In this document: piece after piece, positions 41,427-56,740 of the stretch
How positions within the stretch are numbered: the stretch's first letter is position 1
How the letters are laid out: every line of letters starts with the position of its first letter
Assembly: GCF_001039355.2 (NCBI RefSeq)
Contig: NW_019775414.1
Span: forward strand, 852,812-916,811
Direction of reading: 5' to 3'
DNA length: 64,000 nucleotides
DNA from: Lingula anatina
Taxonomy: Eukaryota; Brachiopoda; Lingulata; Lingulida; Lingulidae
Translations under genes and position numbers: made by a program
The notes under the pieces: generated by a model
What the model saw: only the letters and a program-made list of their open reading frames with translations
What the model was told of the DNA's origin: nothing
Databases searched by the model: none

Positions 41427-44400
41427 GTTGATCTGTGGTATTTAGCTCATCCAAAGGAAATATTCAGTTTTCATAATTTGCTGTTGGTAAAATAATACAA
41501 AGCAGTACAAAAGGGAATGCATGTGGCAAGTTGACTGGAATTTAAAGAAAACAAAATACACAGTATGTATCTTTGCTATGCTCCTCCTTCACAGTGTGTG
41601 TTACGAGTAAAGGAAAGAGAATGTTGTGAAATAGTTTGGCTATTGTGTTTCTTCTGTGTCCCTTTCCATTTTAATAATAGTGAAGTATGCTGGATATGGT
41701 GTATTTTCTATGTGATTCTTTTTATGTTATGTACAGAATTGCAAACTGAAATGGTCTGGGTATTCATGTCTTTATCAATATTTTTTTCTCAGTTGATTTA
41801 CAAAGAAAAGTGAAAATGGTGGAAAATTTGCATATTCTGGAAAGTGCTTTTCTTCAATTTTGTTCTGCGGATATAGTAAATGCATTTATTTCAAATGAAT
41901 CTTAATTGATTTAATGCTTAAAATTAGCACATGCAATTACTAGATTCAAAAATCTTCTTAGGATGAATTCTTTTATATTCATAGGCCTGCATTACTTACT
42001 AGTAGTCAGTCGATTGATTTTACACACACCCTGTTGGCCAGAAATAGCCTTGAAGTATTGGTTTGGCTTTACAGTCTAAGGAAATATGAGGTATTAAGAC
42101 CGTTTTATATAGGGAAAATGATGCCTTTCATTAGTCTCAACAAGTTCTCTGTCTGTAGCAACAAATTTTCGTTTGTTTATGGGCACATTTCATGTGCTGC
42201 AGTCATCTTGTGCTGTGGCAACATTTGTCATGCAATTGTTTCGTTAAACTGATAGCCATGCAGTTCATTACTCATTCAAAATTATATCACCACATAAGAC
42301 AAAAGTATAAATCATAGTTATAATAAGTTGGTTTCTGGAAAGTGTCGGAATAGTCCAAGTAGTTGGTCCGTTTTATATCCCATTCTCATCAGCACCATCG
42401 GTCTATGTAGATTGATCCAACTCTGTGGAGACTCTCGCTGAGTGCAATCAGCTTAACTGAATAGCATGTGTCTTATTGTTTCCAACGTAATCTTATAATC
42501 AGCAGCTTTTCTGTATTCTACTTAAGGCCAGGATTGTACTCAGCAAGAGTTCTTGCAGAGAAGGATAGATCTATGTAATTCAGTGGTGTCTATGGGAATG
42601 GGCCTTTAAGTTGACATGTATGTCAAAGCAGTACTGGTTAGCTTATTCCAGTGGTGTCAGTTGAATTTAAAAGAAATACAGTGAAGATGATTTTATATTT
42701 ACAACAAAGAAAGCCAAATATTCTCTTCTGTGGTTTAGAATTTGTTAGGAAGAGATTCTGCCTTTAGGAACAGAGCAACCACCATTATTTTAGCGATTAC
42801 TGATGAAATAGAATTGTTCCAATGTTTTTATTTGTCAGTTAGACTGGCAATACCATTCCTTAGAATGGCATGTATTTCATCATAGATGTAGTCCTTTATC
42901 CAAATGCAATCGATCACAATATTAGAAATATACAGGCAGTGCTTGATACATCTCAGTCTGGCTGTTTCTTGGGGCGCGTTCATACATGGCTCAGATGGAC
43001 TGAATCTCAATTGACCTTGATGACACAGAGAATCACTGTTGCAGTACAGTTGGTATGTTCATAGCATGTTTTCGTGGGAATTTTTGCTTTACCCATTGGT
43101 GCACATTTGTCATTTTCTGTAACAGGTAGGGTTGCTATAAAAAAACCCTTCAAAACAAAACCCACGTCAGTCTGAAGTATGTCTGAACACATCCCAAAAT
43201 ACTGAGAGATTTCCAAACCCCCCTCCCCCAGGGACTGCGTTTTCCAATTGCATGTCCCTGTAAATTGTAGAATTTTAATGGAACATTTCCTGTGTGTTGA
43301 GAGGTAATAGACTATTGCATTTTAACCAGCCTATGTGTCAAAGAAGAAAAGAGTTCATACAGGACTCCTTGCTTATCAGTGGGAATAAATCTAGATCCTA
43401 TCCTTACACGGGCAAATTTGCTTCTTTTATAAGGTTGAAATATACTGTGCAAAGATTTAATATCATTGGATATGTCTATAATTTATTATGTCATACATAT
43501 TCATAATTGGTGTATTTGTTGAAATCACTCACACGTGCAATATTACAAATTCGATATATAAATTGATTTCTCTAATGGGGAATACTTGAATGCCCACACT
43601 CGCGGGTTTTTTTAAATTTTTAATTCACAGTAGATTTATCATCAGCTTAGTCACCACTCAATTATTACTGTGTCTCTTTACTTATGAAAATCTGGTAAGC
43701 AATCTGGGTTGATCTAGGTAGCCTTTGTTCTCAAATAATACAAATGTGATTGTTCGGTTTTTGGATCACGCTAAAACGACTGTCTCTGTGGATTTGACTT
43801 TTTTGAACTAAAAATAGTCTCTACATTTAGATGAGCCGATGTCTTGCTGATGGTAATGTTCAAACTTTGCCTGTATCATCCCCCCACGTGTCACTTGATT
43901 CTTTTGCTATTAGGTTCTCATCTAATACTGTGGGCAGGCAAACCCATCTCACAACATTGGTTTCGAATTCAATTTATGGAGGATGTGGCAGCATCCCATG
44001 CTTTTATTCTATGTGCAAATATGATTACACTAGCCACTTGGGGTCCCTGGGGTACCACTGGTGGGACAGCAGCTATGGCAACCCTGCCCTGGCTCAACCT
44101 GTGAAATAGATTGGATAATGGAGAGGGATATATATGTAAGGCTTTGGGTAGAACTAACCCCAGATTTCTCCTTCTTTTCTTTGGGTGGTTTTAGATGATT
44201 TGTAGGTCTGTGTAAGATGCAGGTTGGTGACAGAAAAGTTAGATGTACGTGTTTCAGTTTGTATTTTATTATATAACAGAGTCAAGAATGGAATACACAT
44301 ATACATGATCTTGAATTTGGTTGCTTTACTTAAAATTTCTGATAGTATTGCTGTAGGTCAAAATTACTTCACTTGCCTTTTGACAAGTCAGTTTTTCAAA

Positions 44401-47400
44401 CAAAAATATAGGTAATTGAGGAATTTAACTAAATTCTCAAAGCCCTCTTTTCATACACACATTACTGAAACCAGATTTTTGTCTTTTAAACCATGATTGG
44501 AATTGCAGACATTGTGTAGGTTGGACCAGAGATGGGAGCATCACCAGAAATAAGTGTTTTGACATGTGTAGATATATGCAGTTTGCAGAAGGAGTTCTGG
44601 CTCTTCCTTGCCTATCTGGAAATAATTGCCTGTGCAGTTTTGTAATTTTTGACAGAGTTACTGAGAGATCTGTGTGAATGTTGGACACTTAATTCTGATC
44701 AAAGATTCAGGTTTTTGGAAGCCACAACAACTTCCCTAGTATTTCAGCTGATTTGTATGCTGGTAGATACACCTTTAGATCCTACACCACTTTTGAGACT
44801 GGGTGAACTAAGGTTATGCATTGAAAGTGGATCTTTGGTTTTGGAAAGGCTTTTTTTTTGCACTACTGAATGCAACATCCCCTTGTGTAATGACATTACC
44901 CAATCTGGTTTACTGGAAGAGAGGTGATAGCTGAAACTTGTCTGACCTGACTCTCATGAGTCAACCTCTAGCAAAATGGTGGTCTTTGAAGTGGAATTGC
45001 CTAATTTCAATGGTCGAGGCATCCCAAATGTGGCGTCAGTGGAGGTTTCATCCATTTTTTTTATTGCCAAAATACATCCCCACCCCTTCCCACCCCACCC
45101 CACCCAAAAGATAGGTAATTTTTATAAAGTCTTAATAATGCCTCAGTTTTTATTTACATTTCTTACGAAGGAAAAAAGTAAGTATTAGAAAAACCAAAAA
45201 TTATATTACATAATTGTTTTCAAATAAATGTTTATTTTCTTAAAATTGTGTGCAGACCACACACTAGGCATCTGTATTTTCCTTCTCACATATAGAATTT
45301 CAAAGCCAACAATGTCAGTCAATGTCAGTCATTAAAAGCCTGAAAATTTTAAGTCAAGTTGAGTCTGGCACGGTTTTTTTAATTTTTATTTTCTGTTTCA
45401 TATTGTTTTGTTCTATCTCGGCCTAGTTCAAACCGAGGAAGATGAGTAACTTGTGTAGGATTGACTGAAGTGTGCAATATATGGATAGTATTGTAATAAT
45501 TGCATGAGTGTTGCAGTGCATAATGAATTCTCAAGGGATTAAGAGATTATGATAAGATGCTAAAACTAACTGTGGGCACTAAGTGCAATAGATGAAGAGC
45601 AGCCCAGTATGTTACTGTATTTATTTGTTAGGTCATAGCTTTTGTAAAAGTGTGCTAGGACCATTAAAGATAGACTGGGTATGTACTATATTATCATAAG
45701 CATATTGCCCAATAGAGTTATCTTTCTCTCATCCCACTCCATCCGCATACAGTGATGGGATGCCTTGCTGTAATAAATACTCCCATTTGTCTTTTACTTT
45801 TCTTTTTCTGTTTCATCAAAATCCTCCATCTGGTGACAGCGGTAGCCAGATGTTGGCTAATTAACACATTTTTTCCACATAATCACAATCTAGTATCACC
45901 AGAAGTGGCAATGTTGAACACCCGAGGTCTTATCAAGTCATCATTACAAGAGCCTGTCCTCTGTTGCCGAGATCCCAAGCTGGCTGTGTTTGACTATTCC
46001 AGTCACATCTTGCCTAGCACCTTGATTCTCTCCAGCCTGAAGCAGAGGCTGTCTACCACACACACACATATATATCAGTCACACTTTCTTGAAGTGCTAA
46101 CTTGAAGGTGACATATTGCTTTAAGGTCACATTTCCAGTCAAGTTTTTTTATGGCTTAACTTAAAACGGACTAATTTGGCAGACAGTATGATTAGATTTT
46201 CTAATCATAAGAAAACACTACTCATCAAAAGTCTCCTTTACGCCACCATGATGAATGAGGTGTTTAGCCAGTGTATTGGCCTTTTGTGGTTAGAAACCAT
46301 AAAAACATCATGGTCTGCTGAGGTGATGTAAACTTAAGTTTAGAAATCATCATTTGCCTGGAAATGCATCTTCAGATGAAGTATAGATCAGAGAAGGGAA
46401 TGCCCCTTCTCCTTGGATTATTTCCTCTCTTTTACCAGTATAAGTTGAGGAAGTTGCTGGATGTGGGTTGAATTTTCAGAAATTGGAATCTTGAATCTTT
46501 GGATTTATATAGAGAAAGTCAGACCGAGGGGAGGGTTCATTCTCTTTCCTGATAAAAGTGCGTTTACATGATATATAATAATGATATTTAAGTGTCCTTA
46601 TGCTCAGTAGAGCTCTGTTGACTGAATGCTTTGAATGAAGGAATTGTATTTATTATATTTTATTAATGTAATTTGCTGATTGGGTTGCCACAGTGGAACC
46701 TTTTCCAAAATTAGTTTTCGAATGGATTTTTTATAGTCGTTTATACACAGTACAAAATAAAATACAAAAGAGATAAGACTGCAACTATTGTCATTGAGTC
46801 ATTCATCATAGAACAGAAAAGAAAAAAAGAATCACCAGGCTTTGTGGAGATTTAATTGAGTGTGGGCTGTGCTCAGCATTTCCTGTTTTAGGAAACTCTC
46901 AAAAGACGAGCAGTATTGATCAGGCTTCTTTTCTATTCTGTTATATTCACTTTGAGAAAAATTATAACAAAACAAAGGACCAGAGAAATAGAATTAATGA
47001 GAACTATTGTAAAACAACTGTTTATTGTTTTTAACAAGTTTGTTTTGCTTTATTCTAACATTATTATATCTCTGGGAGTCTATTGATAGGTGTAAAACCC
47101 TTGTCCCCTTGCCCCTGACCCAAGATGGTTCATTGTACAGTAAACTATGGCCTAGTATTAACTGACAGACCCTGTATGAGAGAAAAATCAATTTGCAGGT
47201 CAATATAAATTTTTGGATGCCATCTTTGGTGTAAAGAATTTTGTTCTGAGTCAATAAAACTTTTGGATGCCTATTCTAAGTGTTTTGTAAGATCTTTTTT
47301 TTAATCGGACTGGGTTTTTGTTTATTAATCCGTGATCCAATACTAATCAAGAAGTTCTTGGTTAAAAATTAAAGAGGTGTGTCTGCCAATATCCACAAGT

Positions 47401-49270
47401 GTTTTATATTACACATAACTGCTTCAAATTTACTACACCATCTGAAAAGAAACTAGTGTCCAACCTTAAGATTGTAAGAGGTCTGCTTTTGATGATATTT
47501 ATTATTATAAAAAATAAATTGCATTGCCAAGACATCATTATCTTGAGACCTTTAGGCTTTTATGAGTGGTCTTTTTCTTTACCCAAAAGATGGGATTTGA
47601 AGAACTGTGGCATCTTATGCTGAGTCACTGGTATTTAGGGCCTTTGCCAAAATGGTCATTCAGTAAAATGACCATTCATTAAGGGCCTGACAGTTACATT
47701 GACATGTCTAGGCTAATACATTTCTCTCTTGGCCATGTACTTGGCCATCATATGTAGGAGCCTGTATTTGGTTGATATCCTATATTGCTTCAGGTAGTAA
47801 CTACCTCTCCTTCATTCAATTAAGAAAACCCCAGGGGATCTCTCCTTTCACACATAAATAATATCCAGAATACCAGATGACGTTTGGTGAATTGCAATAC
47901 AATCATATAACACTTTGATATTCAGCAACGCCAGTCACTTAGTGCTCCCAAATGAAAACACGGCTCAGTCTCTATAGAATAAGGTTAAGCAACAAATACA
48001 GGTGTTTCGGGTCCATTTGTAATGCATTGTGGTCCATCCAAGTGTTTGCTGTTTGACATTGGTTGTGATCTTAATACATTATGCAGTGTTTTTCCTGAAA
48101 TGAAAGCAACCAAACACTTTGCTGCTGGAAGTCAGTTGGAGGACAATGGAGGGTTTTTGATGCCCCAGAACCTTTTGCCACTGCCAGGGTGTTTGTGGTT
48201 CTTGCTGACATGTGTTGGCTTGTATTTGAAATTTATTACAATCACCATTTGTTTGGACTCTTTTTTCTTTGTTTGAGGGACATATCAAGAATATGCAAGG
48301 CATTAAATCACTCTGATGGCATTGTTTTTCAGAACCTGAGAAATTGTTCAGTGTGTATTCTTTCAGGAATAGTTCCTTTTAGATATAACTAGTTCATTTC
48401 TGAATTACATCTTTTCAACATTGTGTTCAGATTACACATTTTAGTATGAATACTTTGGAAGAATTTAATCTCATGCATACAGCATCTTTGCATTTGGCTG
48501 CTTATGAATAAGCCCTGAAGAAAGTTGAGAGTGTCTTGTGATGAATTTTTCAATATTTAAACATAGAACCTTATCATGTTTTTACTGTGAAGGAACCAAT
48601 ATTCTGGTTTAAATGATTCAGACTGTCTGGTCCATGCTAATGCTCTTTTTCAGAGAATATTCCAGTAATTCTGTGCAGTTTTTGACTTGTAGGGTTCACA
48701 TTTCAGGGTGAGTAGATGGTCAGATAAAACATCTGAACAAATTACCATTACGTCTCACAGGTAGGTTGGAGCATAGTTGAAATGCGTTCGTGCCACGCAG
48801 AAAAAAATTGGGTTCTGACTCTGAAGTGCTCTAGTGACATATTAGAAATTACACAGCTTGCAGCCAGGTAGTTACCTGCCCTTTAACATCTGTGTCCAGT
48901 TCAGTCAGGTGAACTATTGCTGGGCTGACTACCAACTGATTGAAATGACATCATGTAAAATGTATCAGAATACATTTTACCTTAGCCGTGTGAACATACC
49001 CAAGGTTGTTTAGAGCGGCTAAATTTAATATAGCTAAACCCACTTATAAATTAAGGTTCAAAGGCCTATTTTTCTGTCTGTCATTCCTGCTACATATTAT
49101 TAATTAACAGTATTGGAGTTTTTCCAAGAAGGAACCTAGGTGTACCAAATATACCTGTGTCAAGTGATTGGAATGCAGGTACATAGCCTGAGTAAAGTGC
49201 TTTTTCTGGTTTACCAATGAATCCCTTGAATGAACTTGAATTTGATGCACTCGGATATGGAGAGCCTTTA

Positions 49271-49312
<42 letters not shown>

Positions 49313-52300
49313 GGTATAAAATTTTGCATTTTGTACATTAAAAAAAGTTTTTGGTTCATATCATGAAATAAGATGAGAAATAAACTACTGTAATGCATCA
49401 TCAGCTCATATTACATCTGCATACATTCAGACTTATGCTGGGGGCCCTTTGATGTACATTGTTTTGGTTTGAAACATGTTGGAATCACAAAAGCCATGTT
49501 TCAGAAGTGGTTGCTGTTGGTATATCTCTAGTACAGGAATGCCTACGTGAAGACATCATGTGGGTATGAAAACCATTTAGAAAGCAGAAGAAAGTTGAAA
49601 CTTTGTAGGACTCCATGATTTATTGTTTAAACCCATTTACTGCATTCTTGGACAAACTCAGCATCAGGTTCGCTCATTTGGGATTTTCATTCTCTGAGAA
49701 CTGAACTGATACCTTGATAACCGCATTAAAAGAGTGCAATGGATCTCTCCTCCAAGAGAAATATTATACATGAAGTGCAATTAAGCTCAGTTTGTCTGTG
49801 GCTGAAGTATAGAATGCAAGACCAGTCCCGTGGTCGGGTAAATTTGAATCCATATTGGCGTAGTCGGTTTTGATATATTTCCAAATCATAACGTGATGGA
49901 ATATAAAGTCTGTTCCATTATGAATCGTGGAGGTGTCATGGTGACCTGGGTGGAGCTGCTGTGAGGGCACTGGCGTTTCTGGCACCAGAACACGAAAAAA
50001 AAGAAATACAATTAAATTACATGTCTAAAATAGTCCCAGAATTAGTCATTATTGACAGTTGGGTGGCTCCTTCATTTTTTTTCCAATGTTCTAAAGTGGA
50101 TGTGATATCAGGAGGATTGATAATTTATGTAACAGAGGATACTTACTGACTAGCTCTGAAGGTCAGGATGAAGAGATTGTCTTCTATGTAATTGGATTGC
50201 TCTCTCTTTTTGAAGAAGTGAACCTACTGTGTTATGTCGTAATGGTACTAGTTATGGGTCTGATTTACATCACCCCCCTTCCATGTAATATGCTGCTATC
50301 TCGTTTTTTTACATCAATATGACTTTGACCTGTACTGCCACTTGTCTCCAATTTCCAAATACACATCAAAAGGCAAGAAGCTGGTTATTACTCCCACCTA
50401 GTCTTACCAAAAAGCTGGGTTTAAACAAATAAAATCCTGGAGGATCCTAAAAACAAGCTTGGTGCACTCCTGATATCAACCAGTTGAATTGGCCTTAGAC
50501 CCCTCTCCGATCAGACAAGTATCTTGTCATTTGTAAATTCTCTGCATGAAGTAATACACTCCAACTTCTTTGCTTGTTCTCCCAACACAAGTTGAGCAAC
50601 TCGAGGAACGCTCTAGGACTGGAGGTAGTGGTTTTGTGTAAATAGGTGTTAGGCTGTGGGAAACGGAGAGGGTTATTGGCAAGTGGATGTGTAAGCTGAC
50701 TTCATGATTGGATTAACAATGATCACAGCATGTAAGGAAGACTAAACAGAGGGGACCTACTCAAGTCTGTCCTGATGACAATTGCATTAAGTTCATGTGT
50801 AAAAAATGGGGCTTGGGTTTCAGGAGGGGAAAAAAAGGTACCCCTGTGCATTGGAGTGAGAGGACTTTTATTCTGATTCTGTGGAGTGGGGCATGTGAGT
50901 CAGATTGGACAAATGTTACTGGTGCCATCCTGTTTGGTGTGCCAGGCACATTTTTGTGGTGAAAAGCAAATGGGCAGCATAGGTGCAACTACATTGCTGG
51001 AAGTTATAGTCCATGTATGTGAATATTGTCCAGTTATTTATTTATTTTCCAATTTTTAGTATTTAAATGTTTGTCTTACTTTGATCTCCCCCCCCCCCAA
51101 GTCTCAGCTAGCAAATCTAGTGCAACAACTCTCTGTGACCTTATTTGAATGTTCTTCCTCCTGCCATATATTTTATACCCTAGCTTTTATAAATTAATTG
51201 CTTCTATCCTTCAAATACTCTAAGCGTGGCAGAGCACATGGTTGAAAGAGGAAGGAACTGGTACTTCAGAGGTAGTAAAAGCTGATATTTCAGGAAGGCT
51301 AGGGTCATACAACTTGGGATGCCTGCCAAATAGCTCCTCAAAGATGGAATTGAAAGTAGCTAATTTGACGCTTGGCATTTTCATGCTTCTGTCTAAACAT
51401 TTTGAACTGGGAGTGTGCTGTGTATCTTTGTGAAAGGTGTGATTACTCTGGAAAATGGATGCAAGTCCGGGATGATCCAGGAGCGCATGTACATTCGTTT
51501 GTGTTTGGACATCATTACAAGTATGGGCCACAACTGCATTTCAGTTTGCCCCAAGACAATTGAGGTGCAAATAATTTTAAAAACTATATCTGTTGCGTTC
51601 AGTTTTAAAACTTGAGCACACCAGGTATGCATGTGTGTCAATCCAAATTACGATTGTGTAAATGTATCTTTGTTTGCTATATCCTGTCTCTTAGTCTGTA
51701 TTAGTCTAGCAGATGTGCTTCCATGCTGGCCAATTGATTTACCTAACTGTAATGCTTTGTTATGAGAAGCAACACACCCAACACACAGAAGAACAAGCAT
51801 GTTTAAACACCATTTCAATTTGTTGTTTATTAGTCGTAAAACCTGACGTGTGCTTTGCTTTCCGCAGAAGGGGATAGGCTGAAAAGAGACAGCAATAATA
51901 TTTATTTTTGAACCATGAATGCAAACAGATCCTCACATTTCTTCTCATGTTCAATTTCAAAGGGAAATCTTTAGTTTTGCTCTCAGTCTAAGCGAATTAA
52001 GTTCATACATTTTATGAAAATTGAATCGTGTTTTTCAGTCCCAGGTATGGTGATTATATCTTCATACAGACCATGTCTAAATTTAGCTTTCAGCTATTTT
52101 GGACGAAACAAACAAAATACTTAAGGCCATTTGGCATGCAGTGATAGGTAACATAAAGTTTGCTCTATAAAAGGAAAATATATAACTTAAGGGTAACACT
52201 ACTAGCATAATTTTATAAATATCAAATTTTTCTTTTACCTCTAGCTTAACATGGCAGCATTTTTTTCTTTTATATCACTAAAAATTGTTCAAATATTTTA

Positions 52301-54911
52301 AGTAAAGCATAACAGCAACAATAATGATAATATCAGAAAGAAAATAATGAATGATTTCCCACTCAGATATATATTTGCTTTATATTATATATTGTATTTA
52401 TAAACCCTGTGGGAGTGGCAGGCTACTGTAAATTGGACATCAGTTTGGTTTCTAGTTAAGCACTTTGATCAGACGCCGTAAAAAGGTAGGTCTGTCTGTC
52501 AGTGTGGATTACAATGGTCTGGTATTTTTAGAATTAGAGTATTGTAAAACAGTTTTGAAAATATTTGCATAACTGCATCAGCGGAATGTGCAATATTTGC
52601 CGAGGATAGAAAGGTTGCGTGAATTGCAAACCCCTTTATTGACAATGTACACAGAGTCTTTTCACAGGGGTTTGAAACCTCCCTCAGTCAACAACATGAT
52701 ACGCAATGACATAATGACTGATCTTGATTGGAATATTTGGTCTTTGAAAAGCACCGACTTTTTCGCCATTTTTCAGGCTCATGCCTGATATTGAGCAAAC
52801 CCTAACTGATTGTTTTCTTAACAGAAAAAAAAATTGCATTTTTTCTCTGCTGTAGGCATGACATTGTGTGATCCAGTTGCTCAAAGGGCAATTGTTACAG
52901 TACATACAACTCTTGATTGTATTCATTCTTCACTCTCAGGATATCAAATTCGATTGACACGCTGTCCTAATGAATTACAGGAAACCTTCATTGTCACCAT
53001 TTTAAAACCCATCTGCAGTGACAGGTGTATCTGTATGATAAATGTCTACCTATCTTTAGCCTGCTAAGGACGACACATGGCTGCTGAATGTGTATCTGTC
53101 ATTGTTAATGGTAACCATCCAAGATAGTCCAAAGTTTAGCAACTTGGCATAAAATTAAATGAGATTTTTCGTTATTTGGACGAAAGCAGGGACAGTAATA
53201 ATGACAGGCTAGAAGTTGTGATGTGGCAATGGATAAGTGAAACAAGTTTGCGCAACAGTTTGTATTTGCCATGTTTTGCGCATTACTTTTATATTTTTGT
53301 CAAAGACAATATTCTTGGTGCATACAGTTTCACTCCTGTTGCTAAAAGGTTAGCTCCACCTTACTCTAGTCTATGTGGATTCTCACACGTTTGCTAGTCT
53401 TCGACTTCCATTGCACGTGAAGACAAAACTGTTTATTGACTTAACTTCCACACTCAAGGTGCACTCATTTGAAAATTTGGAAAGTCACAACACATACAAA
53501 CATGAAGAAAATGACAGAAAATAATATTAATTCATCCAACTATATTACCATGAAACATTATCGTAGATGAAAGCTGCGTCATCCTGACACAATCAAGTGT
53601 GTGTCATGGTTTTATCATGGTCTGCTACTAAATGAATCTGCAAGAAACAGTGTATGCTATGTACATCAAAGCATATGGTTGTAAAAAGAGTACAGAGCTG
53701 TTCAATTTAATATTTGTGTCCTGTTGGGAAATGGTTCTATCAGACTGGTTCTATCTACTTGGTTCTCTATGTCGGCGTACCTCATCGAGGTCTGTCATAG
53801 TCACTTTTCATGAGATATATATATGAAAGTTGTGAAGAGATGTTATGAAAGTAAGGGTCACCAGCATAGCTAATCATACCTTCCTTAATTTAGCACCTAG
53901 AGAAGGCGTTTAATAATGGAGGGATGATCGTGTCACCATGGCTATTCTTATGTTTATTGGACTTCAATCAGGCACCAAGTGAACTTTTGAAGATGTTGCT
54001 CTACTTCCCTGTGCAGTAAATAATATCATGGGCATTTGTGAGCAAATGTGAGACACTTATATGTTGATTTGGAGACACGGACTATTGATTTCGTCCAAAA
54101 ATGAACTACATTTTGTTGGGTCTGAAGACTGAATGCACTTTTAATTTTTCATATTATACCAAACAAATGCTAGTCCTACCCAACTACCAGACACAGCACT
54201 GAATGATCCAGAATTCACCATACATCGGATGGTGCTACCAGTTTTAAAGGTGTATATGAGGACACACTTCAAAACATCAGACGCGGCACCCTCTTGTCGG
54301 GTACGTCATGTGATAGCGATGATTCTGCGTGGGGTTGGAAAGTAGTGTAACTCATCAAAATTCATGCACTACTGCTATTTTCCCTGTTTTATATAATAAA
54401 TCGTACAATACCATGATTTTTAATAAATTAAATATAATGTTCAGGTTTGAACATGGCTAACGATGTTATGTAAATACGACTTATGTGTTCTTACAAACCC
54501 TACTTGACAAAAAATGAGGTGCAATAACTGGATGACAGGTAGAGCTGACTGTGGTCGTACAAAATAGTGAGGTATGATACTGTAAAATGTGTGCTGATAC
54601 ACACCTTGGAAACTGTTACCATGATCTGATATACTGGTGAATGCTGGATCTTTCAGTGCCGCGTGTGGTAGTTGGGTAGGCCTAAAGGCTCAGTTTTTGC
54701 TTTATTCTTTTAAAAAATACAACACCTTTGAATATTTTACCTATAGATTTATGTTCTCAGTTGCAAATTGAATATATTTTTGTGAAGGAGCCTAGGTGTC
54801 CTTGAGTGCATCTTACCAGTATTGATTTGGATTTGGATTTATCAGTCTGTCTGGATTTTCTTTGTCATTATTTCTACAGGTGCGATATCCAGGGAAAAAT
54901 AATCCTCCAGA
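41427..54911. other. Liprin-alpha intron 1, no supported gene
   Basis: Many frames of 60-120 codons occur on both strands but none has a recognised domain, codon bias or a compatible exon chain. The only clear structure is an (ATT)n run at 49273-49311. The minus frame at 49764-49985 and the plus frame at 45752-46105 were inspected and not accepted. Confidence 0.5.
49273..49311. repeat. (ATT)n trinucleotide microsatellite
   Basis: Thirteen consecutive ATT units in the liprin-alpha intron. Confidence 0.9.
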
Positions 54912-55012
54912 TTTTTTTTTTTTTTTTTTTTTTACACCAGGAGCATGTCTGTTATGTGATTGTGATGAAGACTTGGCTAGTCTTCAGAGATTTTTTTTTT
55001 TTTTTTTTTTTT

Positions 55013-55053
<41 letters not shown>
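54912..55053. repeat. Poly-T tracts
   Basis: T22 at 54912-54933 and a T-run of more than 60 bases with one G at 54991-55053, separated by a unique 57-bp segment. These could be the tails of inserted retroelements on the minus strand, but no element body is recognisable beside them. Confidence 0.8.
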
Positions 55054-55054
<1 letters not shown>

Positions 55055-56430
55055 ATTCAGATGTTTGCCTTTTTGTTTTGGTCACAGAAGTATTTTGTTA
55101 GAACTCCATATTTTCAATGTTTATCTTATCACAACCCCCCTCTCTCACTCCCCTTTTGTGCTTCATTTTTTTTACTTTCACATTATTTCTCTCTAGTTGT
55201 TCTTTTTTCCCTTTTTTTCTTTTGCTCAACTTAATTGATTTTGATATGTCTTTTTGTCAATTTCAGAGATAAGAAGGAAATGTTATGATATAATTATCCT
55301 GTATACGTAGTCCTGGATTATGCTGATTACACTGTCAAACATTCTAATAATAATAATATTAAATTCAATAAACAAGTGCCTTGGATGATCATATTTCACC
55401 ACCTCAAGTTTGTGTGGTAGTATATATGCAGCCTGGTTTACTAATAACTAGTAGTCCCCGTGAAGTTGGCTGCACACTGGCTCAACACAGACCTCCTCAG
55501 GGTAGGTATGGGACTGATTTGTAAGCTATGCTGTTCATCTGACTTCAGCCTTGCAGCTGGGGTGTGTTGGTTGCTGGGATGAAAAGGTTAAGAATTCCTC
55601 TGTTGGAATTTTTTTAAAGATTCTGTGATGAGGAATGAGATAGTATGGTTTTCACACTTTTTTTTTGGTCAACTATAGATAGCTTCTTGATATTAGCATT
55701 TTTGTAAAATTTTTGTTTATGATTGATCTGATATTGTTTTTGATTATGATTTTTTATGAAGGTTTACACTTAAAAACAGAACATTGTTCAAATTGCACGT
55801 CCTTCATCCCATACAGACACCATATGTAGAGAAGGATATCAGTTTCTACTTGAGCTATAAAACACACTAATATATGGGTCGCTGATTGGTCATTGTTTGT
55901 CCAGTGGATGGCTTACTCAGTGAATAAATATACCTAAGCATGAGATTCTGCACTGGCTGCCCTGTGTTCAGGCTATAAATTACTTCAGTCAGGGTCTCAG
56001 GATATTTATTAAACTGTAGTCCAATTTTGGTTAACTCATGGTAACAGCAAAACATTCGTTGACCAAATTAATTAATCAGTGGGTTGAACGTCACTGTGTG
56101 TGCATAGGCATCCTATTGAAATGCAGGCAATTACTTGACAGTTATGATCCTTGGGATTTTACTTTGTTAACTACAATTTCTCTTTTCTGGCGCCGTGGTG
56201 GGTTTGTCTTCTCTGAATGTAGTCATAAACTGATCAACCCATCGTGATTGTTCAAGAAGATCTTGCAGAGACATGTATGAGGGGATAAGTGTGCATCTTT
56301 AACTGTTAGGTCGGGTGTGAGGTGGTGTGTGTGGGGTGGACATTAGTAGGCTTTGTGCGTATGCATGTGCATGAGACTGGAAACACATGCAGTAGGTAGT
56401 ATCTGAGGCTAGTGAGATGAGCAGCTCTAT

Positions 56431-56740
56431 GCACGTGCATTTATCAACTCATGAGGGAGATTGCATTTTATTGCATATGTGGGAATATGTGTGTTCGAGG
56501 TGCAGGCCTATGCATGTGCATTCATCAGCCCATGAGCTAGACTGCATGTTATTGCATATGTGGAAATGTGTCCGAGGTGCAGACCTTGGCATGTGCATTC
56601 ATCAGCTAATAAGCAATAGCATGTTATTGCATATGTGGGAATAAGCATGTTCGAGGCATAGCCCTGTGCATGTGCATCCATGAGCGCATGAGTGAGGTTG
56701 CATATTTATGAGGAGCATATGTGACAGAAAGAGGTGCGAG
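56431..56740. repeat. ~79-bp minisatellite, four copies
   Basis: A motif GCATGTGCATTCATCAGC...CATGAG followed by GCATGTTATTGCATATGTGG and TGTTCGAGGTGCAG repeats starting at 56431, 56512, 56589 and 56668 (periods 81, 77 and 79 bp), with increasing divergence. Confidence 0.75.

Noticed and set aside
43831-44109. Two overlapping plus-strand frames of 86-92 codons
   Set aside because: They overlap in different frames with no similarity, as expected by chance in an intron of this size.
45752-46105. 117-codon plus-strand frame with a hydrophobic start
   Set aside because: The signal-peptide look comes from a T-rich tract; no domain, conserved motif or exon context follows.
49764-49985. 73-codon minus-strand frame in the liprin intron
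   Set aside because: It has an even amino-acid mix but no recognised domain, no splice partners and no neighbouring exon.
51220-51641. Cluster of overlapping frames on both strands
   Set aside because: Mutually overlapping frames without domains; local base composition is less AT-rich, so stops are simply rarer.
54806-55234. 142-codon plus-strand frame
   Set aside because: Most of it is poly-Phe from the poly-T tracts; it is open only because TTT runs contain no stop.
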